From the NCBI GenBank assembly GCA_023436525.1, contig JAEZIW010000155.1:1-23384 (forward strand): DNA of 23,384 nucleotides, in the 5' to 3' direction. The position numbers and the translations under genes were made by a program. Source of the DNA: Bacillota bacterium (lineage in GTDB: Bacteria; Bacillota; Clostridia; Christensenellales; SZUA-584). The number at the start of each line of letters is the position of its first letter. Position 1 is the first letter of the stretch. Of this stretch, positions 15,689 through 23,021 are shown piece after piece. The notes under the pieces are model-generated. The model was not told where the DNA came from, did no database searches, and saw only the letters and a list, made by a program, of their open reading frames with translations.

Positions 15689-16705
15689 ATGGGTCTAATC
15701 ACGATCGGAAAAACCGCGCTGCGCGTGGAACAGAACGGCTTCGGCGCGCTGCCGATCCAAAGAATACCGATGAAAGACGCGGTGTGTCTGCTGAAAAAAG
15801 CATACGACGGCGGCATGACATTTTTTGATACTGCCCGCGCCTACACCGACAGCGAAGAAAAGCTGGCAGCTGCATTTGCCGGTATGCGGCATGACGTGAT
15901 AATAGCCACCAAAACCATGGCCAAAACCACCGAAGCGTTTTGGCACGAGCTAAACACGAGCCTGAAAACGCTGAACACCGATTACATCGATATCTATCAG
16001 CTGCATAACCCGGAGCTCTGCCCAAGGCCCGGCGATGAGAGCGGGCTTTACGATGCTCTTCTTCAAGCGCGAGATCAAGGTAAAATCCGCTATATCGGCT
16101 TAACCAGCCACCGTTTGGATATCGCCACGGAAGCGGTGGACTCCGGCCTTTACGACACGCTGCAATTTCCGCTCAGCTATCTCTCCACCGAGCAGGAAAT
16201 TGCGCTGGTGCAGCGATGCAAAGAAAGGCAGGTCGGTTTGATCGCGATGAAAGCGCTGTCCGGCGGGCTGATCACGCATTCCGCTGCCGCCTGTGCGTGG
16301 CTGATGCGCTTTGAAAATGTGATTCCCATCTGGGGCATACAGCGCGAGCGCGAGCTGGATGAGTTCTTGTCGTACATCCTGTCACCGCCTGAGCTGACAG
16401 ATGAATTAGAGGCTTATATCGTAAAAGACCGCACCGAGCTGCAGGGCAATTTCTGCCGCGGCTGCGGCTACTGTATGCCGTGCCCTCATGGCATCGTGAT
16501 TCATTTATGTGCGAGAGCGTCTCTGCTGCTCCGGCGCGCGCCAACGCAGATGATCATGTCGGAAGACGGGCAGGCGATGATGAGAAAAATTGAAGACTGC
16601 ACCGAGTGCGGGCAGTGCGCCGCGCAGTGCCCTTATGGGCTGGATACGCCGACGCTGCTTAAGCAGAATTACCGCGACTTTCAGGATATGCTGGCGGACC
16701 TGTAG
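15689..16705 (+). CDS. Aldo/keto reductase with C-terminal two-cluster ferredoxin domain
   Basis: This 338-residue protein has an N-terminal aldo/keto reductase barrel (about 1-250) and a ferredoxin-like tail. The AKR tetrad is visible: Asp47 and Tyr52 (FFDTARAY), Lys75 (ATK) and His106 (YQLHN). The tail has CRGCGYCMPC (Cys256, 259, 262, 265) and CTECGQCAAQC (Cys304, 307, 310, 314), each followed by proline, enough for two [4Fe-4S] clusters. This fused form is common in anaerobic Clostridia, where the tail probably passes electrons to or from ferredoxin. The carbonyl substrate is unknown. AAGGA lies about 9 nt before the ATG. It follows a terminator, so it is likely transcribed separately; I could not find its promoter. 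Confidence 0.93.
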   Translation: MGLITIGKTALRVEQNGFGALPIQRIPMKDAVCLLKKAYDGGMTFFDTARAYTDSEEKLAAAFAGMRHDVIIATKTMAKTTEAFWHELNTSLKTLNTDYIDIYQLHNPELCPRPGDESGLYDALLQARDQGKIRYIGLTSHRLDIATEAVDSGLYDTLQFPLSYLSTEQEIALVQRCKERQVGLIAMKALSGGLITHSAAACAWLMRFENVIPIWGIQRERELDEFLSYILSPPELTDELEAYIVKDRTELQGNFCRGCGYCMPCPHGIVIHLCARASLLLRRAPTQMIMSEDGQAMMRKIEDCTECGQCAAQCPYGLDTPTLLKQNYRDFQDMLADL

Positions 16706-16982
16706 TGTTTTGTCATTGCCTAAAAAATCCGTTCAAACATCCGTTTCATCGCTTGGTGATCAGCGAAGCGGTGATTGAAGAAGTGGATAACATCGGCCTT
16801 ACATTCCACCGACAATGCAGCTTGCGTTAACGCATTGGGCTGCAGGGCCATGATGATGTTGACCGCAGACAGGAGAACCGGCAGCCGTTTGCTTTCACCG
16901 ATTTGCTGATGCCGACGCTATTGTCTTGTTATGCAGCGTTAAGCCAAACGATGGCTTGACGTGTGAATGGCGGCATCGTCTC
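16706..16982. other. Convergent intergenic region, possible decayed sequence
   Basis: This lies between two convergent genes. A minus-strand frame of about 60 codons (16718 to about 16900) is open but has no start or binding site, and I do not recognise the product. A 12-base palindrome TGCGTTAACGCA sits between GCAGC and GCTGC (about 16817-16843) and can form a short hairpin. No clear terminator with a T-run serves either neighbour. Confidence 0.45.
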
Positions 16983-17705
16983 TCACATTGGCAGCCGCGC
17001 ATACAAACGCCGCGGTATTAACTTTAGAATGATGGCAATAATCCGCCATCTTTGCGTCACGTACCCATGCGCCTTACGCCGCCTGATCAGCCTGCCAATC
17101 TGCTTCGCGGCCGTCTCTGGCGAGGCCACCCAAAAAAGCCCGTCGCCCTGAGCCATCGGTGTATCCACAAACCCCGGCTTGATATCCGTCACGATAATCT
17201 CTTTGCTTGATTGCCGTGCTTTGACACGAAGCCCTTCCAGATAGTTAGATACATAGGCCTTGCTCGCGTTATACGCGGGGCAAGCGCCGCTGCCGCGCAG
17301 TGCGGCGACCGAGGATATCCCCACCAGATGGCCGTATCCCTGCGCAATGAATTGATTTATCAGCGTATCGGCCAGGCACGTAAACCCATAAACGTTCACA
17401 TCAATCGTCTGCCGTTCCGGCTCCCACGTGAGCTCAGTATTCATAAAGCCCGTACCGGCGCAAATCACAGCCAAATCGACTCCGCCCATTTGTTCAATCA
17501 ACGCATTCATCTTATCTGTTGCCTGATCAGGCTCAGAGACATCTATCGTTGCGATGTATGTTGTTTTACCGATCTCAACGGCCAGCGCCTCCAGCCGTTC
17601 TGTCCTTCTGGATGCCAGACCGATCACGTCATAGTCTTCAGCCAGAACTTTCGCAAGCGCTGCGCCTATCCCGCTGCTCGCGCCGATGATGAGTGCCTTT
17701 TTCAT
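16983..17705 (-). CDS. Short-chain dehydrogenase/reductase (SDR)
   Basis: This 240-residue Rossmann-fold oxidoreductase has the cofactor motif GASSGIG (8-14), followed by VIGLASRRTERL, where the arginines suggest NADP(H). It also has a CAG motif (82-84) in place of NAG, Asn104, and the catalytic residues Ser132 (ISSVAAL), Tyr145 and Lys149 (YNASK). KPGFVDTPM is the usual loop after the active site. A basic C-terminal stretch with a hydrophobic patch (WRIIAIILKLIPRRLYARLPM region) may associate with membrane, as in DltE/YqjQ-like SDRs. I chose the ATG at 17705 because AAAGGAG lies 7 nt upstream; the frame runs 23 codons further without such a signal. The substrate is unknown and no functional link to its neighbours is evident. 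Confidence 0.9.
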   Translation of the reverse strand: MKKALIIGASSGIGAALAKVLAEDYDVIGLASRRTERLEALAVEIGKTTYIATIDVSEPDQATDKMNALIEQMGGVDLAVICAGTGFMNTELTWEPERQTIDVNVYGFTCLADTLINQFIAQGYGHLVGISSVAALRGSGACPAYNASKAYVSNYLEGLRVKARQSSKEIIVTDIKPGFVDTPMAQGDGLFWVASPETAAKQIGRLIRRRKAHGYVTQRWRIIAIILKLIPRRLYARLPM

Positions 17706-17922
17706 CCCTGACTCCTTTGCATACACCATTTTCAATTTTATCGTCGATAGATATGCGCCTTCTTCCTGCCGCATTCAATGTGCATCATGGACGATGATCA
17801 TGTCACTTATTTGGGGCGACGATATTTCCTTGCATTATTGATCGCATATTATTGGCTGTTGCCGACAGGCAGCTAATGAGGTTCTGAACGTATGATTGAG
17901 CTTGCCCTCTCATATTGCGATA

Positions 17923-17947
17923 CAAAAAAGGAGCGTTTCCGCTCCTT
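17923..17947 (-). terminator. Intrinsic terminator of the rpmH-jag operon
   Basis: On the minus strand AAGGAGC (17947-17941) pairs with GCTCCTT (17934-17928) around GGAAAC, followed by a run of T (17929-17924). It begins 9 bases after the jag stop, so the operon ends here. Confidence 0.93.
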
Positions 17948-17955
17948 ATCGTTTC

Positions 17956-18864
17956 TTATTCGCCTTGAGCCTGCTTATCGTCTTCTGAGCCCTTCAGCGC
18001 CACAACCACGCTTCTGAACGGGTCTTCTCCCTCGCTGTAGGTAAAAACGTTATCGTAATCCTGCAAGGTTGAATGCAGTATGCGTCTCTCATACGGGTTC
18101 ATCGGCTCCAGCACCACGCGCTTGCCCGTTTTCTGTACCCTGTCCGCCAGCCTGGCCGCGAGCCGCCTCAGCGTGTCTTCACGCTTCTTGCGGTAGTCCT
18201 CGGTGTCGAGCATCACTTTTGTGTAATCCTCTTTACCGTTGTTAAGCACAAGGCTTGTTAAATACTGCAGCGCATCCAGCGTTTCGCCGCGGCGTCCAAT
18301 CAGCATGCCCATGCCACGGCCGGACATATCAATCTTCATCATGCCGTCTTCTAAAGACGATTTTAAGTACACGTTGATGCCCATCTTATCGAACACACCA
18401 AGCAGAAACTTTTCAGCTTCGTTTTCGGGCTCCTGCGGCACAAAATTCGGGTCTGCCGCATAGTCTTCATGACGCTCTCTTCTCTGATAGTCGCTGCGGT
18501 CACGGCGCGGGCCGTTGTCACGGCGCGCGCTGTTGTCGCGACGCGCGCTGTTGTCGCGTCTGTCTCGAGAGTAGGCGCCTTCGCTGCGGTCGCGGCGCGG
18601 CCCGTTGTCTTTTCGCTCATACTGCTCGCGCGGGCGGGAATGCTCTGCGTTTCTCTGTTCTTTAACTTCCTCATGCTGCCTGTTTATCGCCGCTTTGATA
18701 TCATCTTCCGTCTTTTTAGTAAGCCGTACCTTGGCGCTTTTAAATAGGCTGCCGCCCCCATCGAGTATTTCTATGTTGACTTCGTCTATGGACAAATCCA
18801 TTTTGATGAGACCGCTGAATACGGCTTCATCAACTGTTTTGCCCTTGCTTTCTATCATGTCCAT
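17956..18864 (-). CDS. jag: RNA-binding protein KhpB/Jag (Jag_N-KH-R3H)
   Basis: This 302-residue protein is associated with YidC/SpoIIIJ and, in other Gram-positives, works with KhpA in RNA binding that affects cell elongation. Residues 1-50 form the Jag_N domain (SKGKTVDEAVFSGL). Residues about 70-135 are a charged, arginine-rich linker with repeated RRDNSA/RRDNGP units, probably disordered. Residues about 150-222 form a KH domain with GRRG at 190-193. Residues about 225-290 form the R3H domain, with YERRILHSTL at 258-267. The ATG at 18864 shares its A with the yidC stop (TGATG) and has AGGAGG 7 nt upstream. A TTG one codon earlier is a less likely start. The gene is followed directly by a terminator. 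Confidence 0.94.
   Translation of the reverse strand: MDMIESKGKTVDEAVFSGLIKMDLSIDEVNIEILDGGGSLFKSAKVRLTKKTEDDIKAAINRQHEEVKEQRNAEHSRPREQYERKDNGPRRDRSEGAYSRDRRDNSARRDNSARRDNGPRRDRSDYQRRERHEDYAADPNFVPQEPENEAEKFLLGVFDKMGINVYLKSSLEDGMMKIDMSGRGMGMLIGRRGETLDALQYLTSLVLNNGKEDYTKVMLDTEDYRKKREDTLRRLAARLADRVQKTGKRVVLEPMNPYERRILHSTLQDYDNVFTYSEGEDPFRSVVVALKGSEDDKQAQGE
18491..18609. repeat. Tandem repeats inside the jag linker
   Basis: Two and a half copies of an 18-bp unit (18514-18531, 18532-18549, 18550-18558) encode RRDNSA repeats. They are flanked by a near-identical pair of about 29 bp (18491-18519 and 18581-18609) that encodes RDRS/GPRRD on each side. The reading frame is kept throughout, so length changes by unit slippage would be tolerated. 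Confidence 0.85.
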
Positions 18865-19811
18865 CAAGTTGCCTCCTGAGTGATAACAGGCTTCTGCTTT
18901 TCATCGCGCCGCTTGTAATACCAGTTAACAATCAGAGACTGAACCAGCGCATAGAGGTTGGCGAACAGCCAGTAGATCGAGAACGCGGTATTGGCAGTTG
19001 CACAAATCCATACCGAAAACAGCGGGAAGAACCACAGCATAAATTTGCTGTTGCCTGCCTGAGGCGTTTGCCCCATCGTAAGCTTTTGCTGTACAAATAA
19101 TGACACACCCGCAAGCAGCGGCAGTATAAACCAGCCGTTCGTATAAAGCGGGCCGTTTGCATCAGCCAGATGATTATTCTGCAGAATATTCGTGGTTAAA
19201 GCGTTGTAATCCGCGCCGGCCTGCAGACCGTTAACCAAGTCAAAATTCAGCAGACCCGAATGCGCCATCATGTGCAATGACTGCGGTGTGATGGTTACGT
19301 TTGTTTGCACAAAATTAACGAAGCTGGCCGCCGTCGGCAAAACCGGCTCAAGCATCGAATCCGGCTGCCAGAAGTTATGCACCCAAAGCCAGCTCGGCAA
19401 ATTATATGCCGCCTCGCCCAAATGCTGTGCATTCAGCATCAGGGCAACCGTCTGTTCCGCTGCCAGCACGCGCATCGCGCCGAAAAACGCGAAGAAAATA
19501 GGCATTGTAATCAGCATCGGCAAGCATCCGGCAAGCGGCCTGACACCTTCCTTTTTAAAAAGCTCTTGTTGTTTTTTTTGCAGCTGCTGCGGGTTGTTGG
19601 CATAGCGCTTCTTCATCGAATCGATCATCGGCTGAATCTGAGCCATTTTACGCGCGCTTTTCTTCTGCCTTAAATCAAGCGGTAAAATGAGCAGCCTGAC
19701 CAATATTGTAACAATAATAATGGCGACAGAATACTCCTGCACCATGCTGTAAACCCATTTGAGCACCAGCACAAAAAAGTCGGAGATAAAGTTATTATTT
19801 AGAAAATCCAA
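18864..19811 (-). CDS. yidC: YidC/Oxa1-family membrane protein insertase
   Basis: This 315-residue inner-membrane insertase of the short Gram-positive YidC type has five expected membrane segments. The essential groove arginine is Arg39 in the first conserved segment (TILVRLLILPLDLRQKKS). It is followed by the amphipathic cytoplasmic hairpin (QKKQQELFKKEGVRPLAGCLPML). The protein lacks the lipoprotein signal peptide found in SpoIIIJ. The start is a TTG at 19811: GGAGG lies 9 nt upstream, a stop codon occurs in frame five codons before it, and the next ATG would remove the N-terminal anchor. A loop of roughly 80 residues between the first and second conserved segments is long for the family. 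It overlaps jag by 1 nt and follows yidD by 32 nt. Confidence 0.95.
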   Translation of the reverse strand: MDFLNNNFISDFFVLVLKWVYSMVQEYSVAIIIVTILVRLLILPLDLRQKKSARKMAQIQPMIDSMKKRYANNPQQLQKKQQELFKKEGVRPLAGCLPMLITMPIFFAFFGAMRVLAAEQTVALMLNAQHLGEAAYNLPSWLWVHNFWQPDSMLEPVLPTAASFVNFVQTNVTITPQSLHMMAHSGLLNFDLVNGLQAGADYNALTTNILQNNHLADANGPLYTNGWFILPLLAGVSLFVQQKLTMGQTPQAGNSKFMLWFFPLFSVWICATANTAFSIYWLFANLYALVQSLIVNWYYKRRDEKQKPVITQEAT

Positions 19812-19843
19812 TCGATAGGTCCTCCATTATCATTTAAAACGCT

Positions 19844-20053
19844 TTAAGGAACGGGGTCGTATCCGCCCTTCCCAAATGGATTGCACCGCAGTACGCGCCA
19901 GATACTAAGCCCCAAGCCTTTGAGTGCCCCATGCTTTTTAATCGCTTCCACTGCGTAATCTGAGCAAGTTGGCGTAAATCGGCAAGACCGCCGCGTGTAT
20001 GGCGATATGGCAGCTTTATAAAACCATATTATACCAAGTAATACGCGTTTCAT
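19844..20053 (-). CDS. yidD: Membrane protein insertion efficiency factor YidD
   Basis: This 69-residue protein has the full YidD signature: an N-terminal amphipathic segment with YKAAISPY, the cysteine motif SCRFTPTCSDYA with following EAIKKHG, and the C-terminal RCNPFGKGGYDPVP. It assists YidC-dependent insertion at the membrane. The ATG overlaps the rnpA stop by 4 nt (ATGA), a coupling conserved across this operon in many bacteria. Confidence 0.96.
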   Translation of the reverse strand: MKRVLLGIIWFYKAAISPYTRRSCRFTPTCSDYAVEAIKKHGALKGLGLSIWRVLRCNPFGKGGYDPVP

Positions 20054-20388
20054 TCTTTAAATTGCCCCGCTCTTTTGAGCAGCTTGCACATTGAAAAAAG
20101 TATTTCCTGATACGTCATATCCCGAATTTCAATTCGCGGCGTAAAAATGAGCAGACAGCTCGGATTGACATTGTCAAGCACCGAGAAAAAAGCCTCTTTC
20201 ATCCTGCGCTTAATCCGGTTTCTCACCACACTGTTTCCAAGCTTTTTGGAAACCGAAAAACCGATTTTCAGATGCGGCGTTTTGGTGGGCACATACACGA
20301 GCACCATGGCCTTATCAGAAACGGACTTGCCCCTTCTGTAAACGTATCTGAATTCTTTGTTGCGCCTTAGCGAATATTCACGCCTCAA
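20050..20388 (-). CDS. rnpA: Ribonuclease P protein component
   Basis: This 112-residue basic protein is the protein subunit of RNase P, which matures the 5' end of tRNAs together with the rnpB RNA (not in this window). The RNR signature is present as SVVRNRIKRRMKEAF, and the N-terminus (SLRRNKEFRYVYRRGKSVSDK) is typical. The start is a TTG at 20388, with GGAAGG about 5 nt upstream and an in-frame TAG a few codons before it. The gene sits 73 nt after rpmH and overlaps yidD by 4 nt. Confidence 0.95.
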   Translation of the reverse strand: MRREYSLRRNKEFRYVYRRGKSVSDKAMVLVYVPTKTPHLKIGFSVSKKLGNSVVRNRIKRRMKEAFFSVLDNVNPSCLLIFTPRIEIRDMTYQEILFSMCKLLKRAGQFKE

Positions 20389-20461
20389 CTGTACCTTCCA
20401 TTCGTGCAGCTATATCTTTGGTACCGAAAAAAATTGCCGAAACATGCTCGGCATCCGGCAA

Positions 20462-20596
20462 TTATGCGGTCAGTTCTTTTCTGCCCTTCGCGCGTCTGCG
20501 CTTTAAAACGTTTCTTCCGGCCTTTGTCAGCATTCTTTTTCTGAAACCGTGTTCCTTTTTGCGCTGCCTCTTCTTGGGCTGTAATGTCATTTTCAT
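20462..20596 (-). CDS. rpmH: 50S ribosomal protein L34
   Basis: This 44-residue, highly basic protein reads MKMTLQPKKRQRKKEHGFRK and onward to KGRKELTA, unmistakably L34 of the large ribosomal subunit. The ATG is at 20596, with AAGGAGAG about 11 nt upstream. A longer frame in another register (20385-20618) covers the same bases and is not real. It is the first gene of the rpmH-rnpA-yidD-yidC-jag operon. Confidence 0.97.
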   Translation of the reverse strand: MKMTLQPKKRQRKKEHGFRKRMLTKAGRNVLKRRRAKGRKELTA

Positions 20597-20662
20597 GGGA
20601 ATCAAATCTCTCCTTCATATTATGAGCCGATTAAGGCCAAATCTCTATAGCAAGACGGATAT

Positions 20663-20691
20663 ATTATATTGAAGTCGTCTGATAATGTCAA
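20663..20691 (-). promoter_or_regulatory. Consensus sigma-A promoter of the rpmH operon
   Basis: On the minus strand a perfect TTGACA (20691-20686), a 17-nt spacer and a perfect TATAAT (20668-20663) lie between the AEC permease stop and rpmH. The start should be near 20656, with a leader of about 60 nt. This ideal sequence fits a highly expressed ribosomal operon. Confidence 0.93.
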
Positions 20692-20720
20692 TAACAATGA
20701 TATACCGTATAAAAATCCCT

Positions 20721-21650
20721 TTAAACGAAATACTGCCCCGCCAGATAGATGATCGGCGGCAGCGTGAGCGTGCAAAACACGGTGGTCACCACCACAATCT
20801 GCGCAGCAAACGCCGGCTCATTGTTAAACTCTCTGGCGAGCAGCGCCGAATTGATAGCGGTCGGCGTGGAAATCCCGATAATCAGCGCCTGCGCCAGCAT
20901 TCCTTTAACGCCGAGCAGCAGCACAAACAAAAACCCAAGAACGGGTGCCGATATCAGCTTAAGCAAGCTGATACCCAGCACTTTTTTTAAACCGCCTTTC
21001 TCAAAAGGCACTTCCGCGAGCTGGATGCCTATGCCGATAAGCGCCATTGCGAAGAAACCGTCGGCCATGTAGTTAAGCGGTATCATGATTGTTTTGGGTA
21101 TCTGAACATGCAGCAGGTTCACAATCACACCCGCGATCATGATATATATCACGGGCATTTTAACGATGCTTTTCAGCGCATTTTTCGCGTTACCGCTGCC
21201 CGAACCCGCCAGATAAACCCCCAGTGTGTTCGTGGTGATATTCTGCATGATAATAATGAATATCTGCGACGTGGCCGCCAGCGGGCTGCCCGTAAAAGCA
21301 AGATCAATCAACGGTATTCCGTAGTTTCCCGTATTAAATAGTATCAGTGCGTTAATCGCCGCGTTTGTTTTGCTCTTCGTATAGCGCAGTATCCGGCAGT
21401 AAACAATGCTAATCAGATACATGGCTGCCTGCATCAGCATCGCAAAGATCCCCACGAGCAAAAACAGCTCCCCCGTGAATTCGACATCCAGTATTTTTAC
21501 GAATATCACCACCGGGGTCAGCACATAAATCAAAAGCTTGGTGAATGAGCGCACATCCGTTTTGAATATCTTTTGAAAAAAGTAGCCGGATGCTATCAGC
21601 AGCAGTATGGGCAGGGATACATCGAGCAGAATATAAAGCAATTGCGTCAT
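20721..21650 (-). CDS. AEC-family permease (auxin efflux carrier type)
   Basis: This 309-residue, strongly hydrophobic protein has about ten membrane segments. It opens with LPILLLIASGYFFQK and continues TKLLIYVLTPVVIF; its middle has FNTGNYGIPLIDLAF and its C-terminal half ISTPTAINSALLAREFNNEP. These match AEC transporters of the malonate/2-keto acid permease type. The substrate is uncertain: characterised members move organic anions or amino acids. The ATG at 21650 has AAGGAAA about 8 nt upstream and its own promoter. It points the same way as rpmH, with no clear terminator in the 30 nt before the rpmH promoter, so some readthrough is possible. Confidence 0.9.
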   Translation of the reverse strand: MTQLLYILLDVSLPILLLIASGYFFQKIFKTDVRSFTKLLIYVLTPVVIFVKILDVEFTGELFLLVGIFAMLMQAAMYLISIVYCRILRYTKSKTNAAINALILFNTGNYGIPLIDLAFTGSPLAATSQIFIIIMQNITTNTLGVYLAGSGSGNAKNALKSIVKMPVIYIMIAGVIVNLLHVQIPKTIMIPLNYMADGFFAMALIGIGIQLAEVPFEKGGLKKVLGISLLKLISAPVLGFLFVLLLGVKGMLAQALIIGISTPTAINSALLAREFNNEPAFAAQIVVVTTVFCTLTLPPIIYLAGQYFV

Positions 21651-21678
21651 AATGGTTTCCTTCTTGTTGATACGTTGT

Positions 21679-21707
21679 ATTATAGCAGAAATCCCGTCGA
21701 TTGTCCT
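21679..21707 (-). promoter_or_regulatory. Promoter of the AEC permease gene
   Basis: On the minus strand AGGACA (21707-21702) and TATAAT (21684-21679) are 17 nt apart. A TG one base before the -10 gives an extended -10 element. The leader is about 25 nt. Confidence 0.7.
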
Positions 21708-21755
21708 AAAAGTAATGCCGCATCTGTCGGTTATTCTTACTCTATTATCCTAACA

Positions 21756-21784
21756 ATGACACATCATAAGTTTTGGTATATAAT
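21756..21784 (+). promoter_or_regulatory. Promoter of the PH-like membrane protein gene
   Basis: ATGACA (21756-21761) and TATAAT (21779-21784) are 17 nt apart. The start near 21791 leaves a leader of about 25 nt. It is divergent from the permease promoter, with about 48 bp between the two -35 boxes. Confidence 0.78.
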
Positions 21785-21815
21785 AACATTACAACGATAA
21801 CCATTGGAGGGGCTG

Positions 21816-22682
21816 ATGAACGAAACAACAGTATTTCATTTGAGAAAATCTAATTTTTGGCTTGGCTTTGGGTTTGCGATTGCCGCAGCCATATTGGGTG
21901 TGCTGGCTCTACTGAACGTTCCGCCGCATTTTGCGTGCTGGCTGTCGTTTGGTGTGATCTGCTTCATATTCAGCCTTATGGCATTTATTCCATACTGGGT
22001 AATACGCGTTCGCGTAGACCACCGCGGCATTGAATACCGCGGCTTACGTAAAAAGACATACATGCGTTGGCAGGATGCCGAGCAAGTTTATGTTATACTC
22101 GAACGGCAGAGCGCCGTTATCTACGGCAACGGAAACAGAATCGCTGTGGGCACTATTTTTGATGGGTTCAATAGAATGCTAAAACTCATTGAGCAATACG
22201 TTCCAATAAACATCGGCGATGATGCCGCTTTGGAACAAAAAGAAATCGGCGATGCTATGGGGAAAACCTTCAGGAAATCAAAGTTCTTGGTGATATTCGG
22301 CTCTATTCTTCTGGCTTTTGCACTTGTGTTGGTATTAATAAACTACAAACCTGAAAACCCCATCGAAAAGGTGCTGTCATCAGTTAGTTTTGCGGCATTG
22401 GGTATCTATTTTCTCCAATCATATTATTTCAACAAGGTTTATATCGATTCAAATCGAATCGTGAGGTGGAGCCTTTTTTACGACAAGGTCGAAATCAAGT
22501 GGCTCGATATCCAGTCGGTGACCGTCCGGTACGGAAGCAAGATGCAAACGCTCACGATACTCAGCTATGACGACATGGAGCTCCGCGTCACCTCCGAGTT
22601 CAAGGAGTTTTACGACATCAAGCAATTCATCAATAAATTCAGCCCTGCCAAACCCACGGATGAGGACGATGAATCGTTTTAA
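21816..22682 (+). CDS. Membrane protein with two TM-hairpin plus PH-like domain units
   Basis: I do not recognise a named gene. The 288-residue product reads as a duplication. Membrane segments near 14-33 and 40-62 are followed by a soluble beta-rich domain (64-130; VDHRGIEYRGLRKKTYMRW). A second pair of membrane segments (156-175, 186-206) is followed by a similar domain (207-276; IDSNRIVRWSLFYDKVEIKW). Both soluble parts show the pattern of bacterial PH-like domains: a strand, then [DS]xxxI, then W with an [IV]x[WV] strand, ending in an amphipathic helix (IEQYV, IKQFINKF). The C-terminus is acidic. I chose the ATG at 21816 because GGAGGGG lies just upstream; a TTG four codons earlier overlaps that site. 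Function is unknown; the expression context gives no partner. Confidence 0.75.
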   Translation: MNETTVFHLRKSNFWLGFGFAIAAAILGVLALLNVPPHFACWLSFGVICFIFSLMAFIPYWVIRVRVDHRGIEYRGLRKKTYMRWQDAEQVYVILERQSAVIYGNGNRIAVGTIFDGFNRMLKLIEQYVPINIGDDAALEQKEIGDAMGKTFRKSKFLVIFGSILLAFALVLVLINYKPENPIEKVLSSVSFAALGIYFLQSYYFNKVYIDSNRIVRWSLFYDKVEIKWLDIQSVTVRYGSKMQTLTILSYDDMELRVTSEFKEFYDIKQFINKFSPAKPTDEDDESF

Positions 22683-22690
22683 TCGCGTTC

Positions 22691-22719
22691 TTTACAAATC
22701 TTTTCGTTGCCTTTATAAT
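22691..22719 (+). promoter_or_regulatory. Sigma-A promoter of the T-box/ileS unit
   Basis: TTTACA (22691-22696) and a perfect TATAAT (22714-22719) are separated by 17 nt. The start should be near 22726, at the head of the T-box leader. Confidence 0.85.
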
Positions 22720-22725
22720 AAGGAA

Positions 22726-22992
22726 TACTGTGATTGGGTATCATGAAAATGCCATGATGCGGGACACGGCCGATGCCACACCATTGGCGGCTAGCGACGG
22801 GGAAACGGTGAAAGCCCCGGCCAATGCGGCAGCTGCGTCATCACCCGCTACGCTTTTCTGCCGAAGCTTCGAATAAGCAGAAACGGTTTTGCGCCCGTTA
22901 CCGCGCACAACAGAGAGTCTCATTTGAGTCTCATTTGGGTGGTACCGTAGAAGATATGCGTCTTTTGCCCCATGGGCAAGGCGTTTTTTATT
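22726..22992 (+). promoter_or_regulatory. T-box riboswitch upstream of ileS
   Basis: The leader contains the T-box core GGGTGGTACCG (22937-22947), where TGGT is the bulge that pairs with the NCCA end of uncharged tRNA. It is followed by a terminator (22963-22989) and then ileS. Upstream, a long structured region includes ATCATG/CATGAT, and TTTCTGC/GCAGAAA enclosing a CGAAGCTTCG palindrome. The GCGGG and CCCGC segments can pair as a basal helix of the specifier domain. ATC at 22840-22842, followed by a purine and then CCCGC, is a candidate isoleucine specifier codon; I did not fold the RNA. Uncharged tRNA-Ile should favour the antiterminator and switch ileS on. Confidence 0.9.
22963..22990 (+). 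terminator. Attenuator terminator of the T-box leader
   Basis: TTTTGCCC (22963-22970) pairs with GGGCAAGG (22974-22981), two of the pairs being G-U, around a 3-nt loop. It is followed by CG and six T. It lies 16 nt after the T-box core and 32 nt before the ileS ATG. Confidence 0.8.
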
Positions 22993-23021
22993 ACAGGCAA
23001 AAGCGTTAAGAGGAGAAAAAC

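Noticed and set aside
20385..20618. Minus-strand frame of 77 codons over rpmH
   Set aside because: A different register over the same bases encodes a perfect L34; this frame gives no known protein.
20597..20720. Chromosomal replication origin next to rpmH
   Set aside because: No TTATCCACA-like DnaA boxes or AT-rich unwinding cluster were seen and dnaA is not adjacent.
22741..23009. Small open frames on both strands before ileS
   Set aside because: They lie within the T-box leader and its terminator, whose RNA features explain the sequence.
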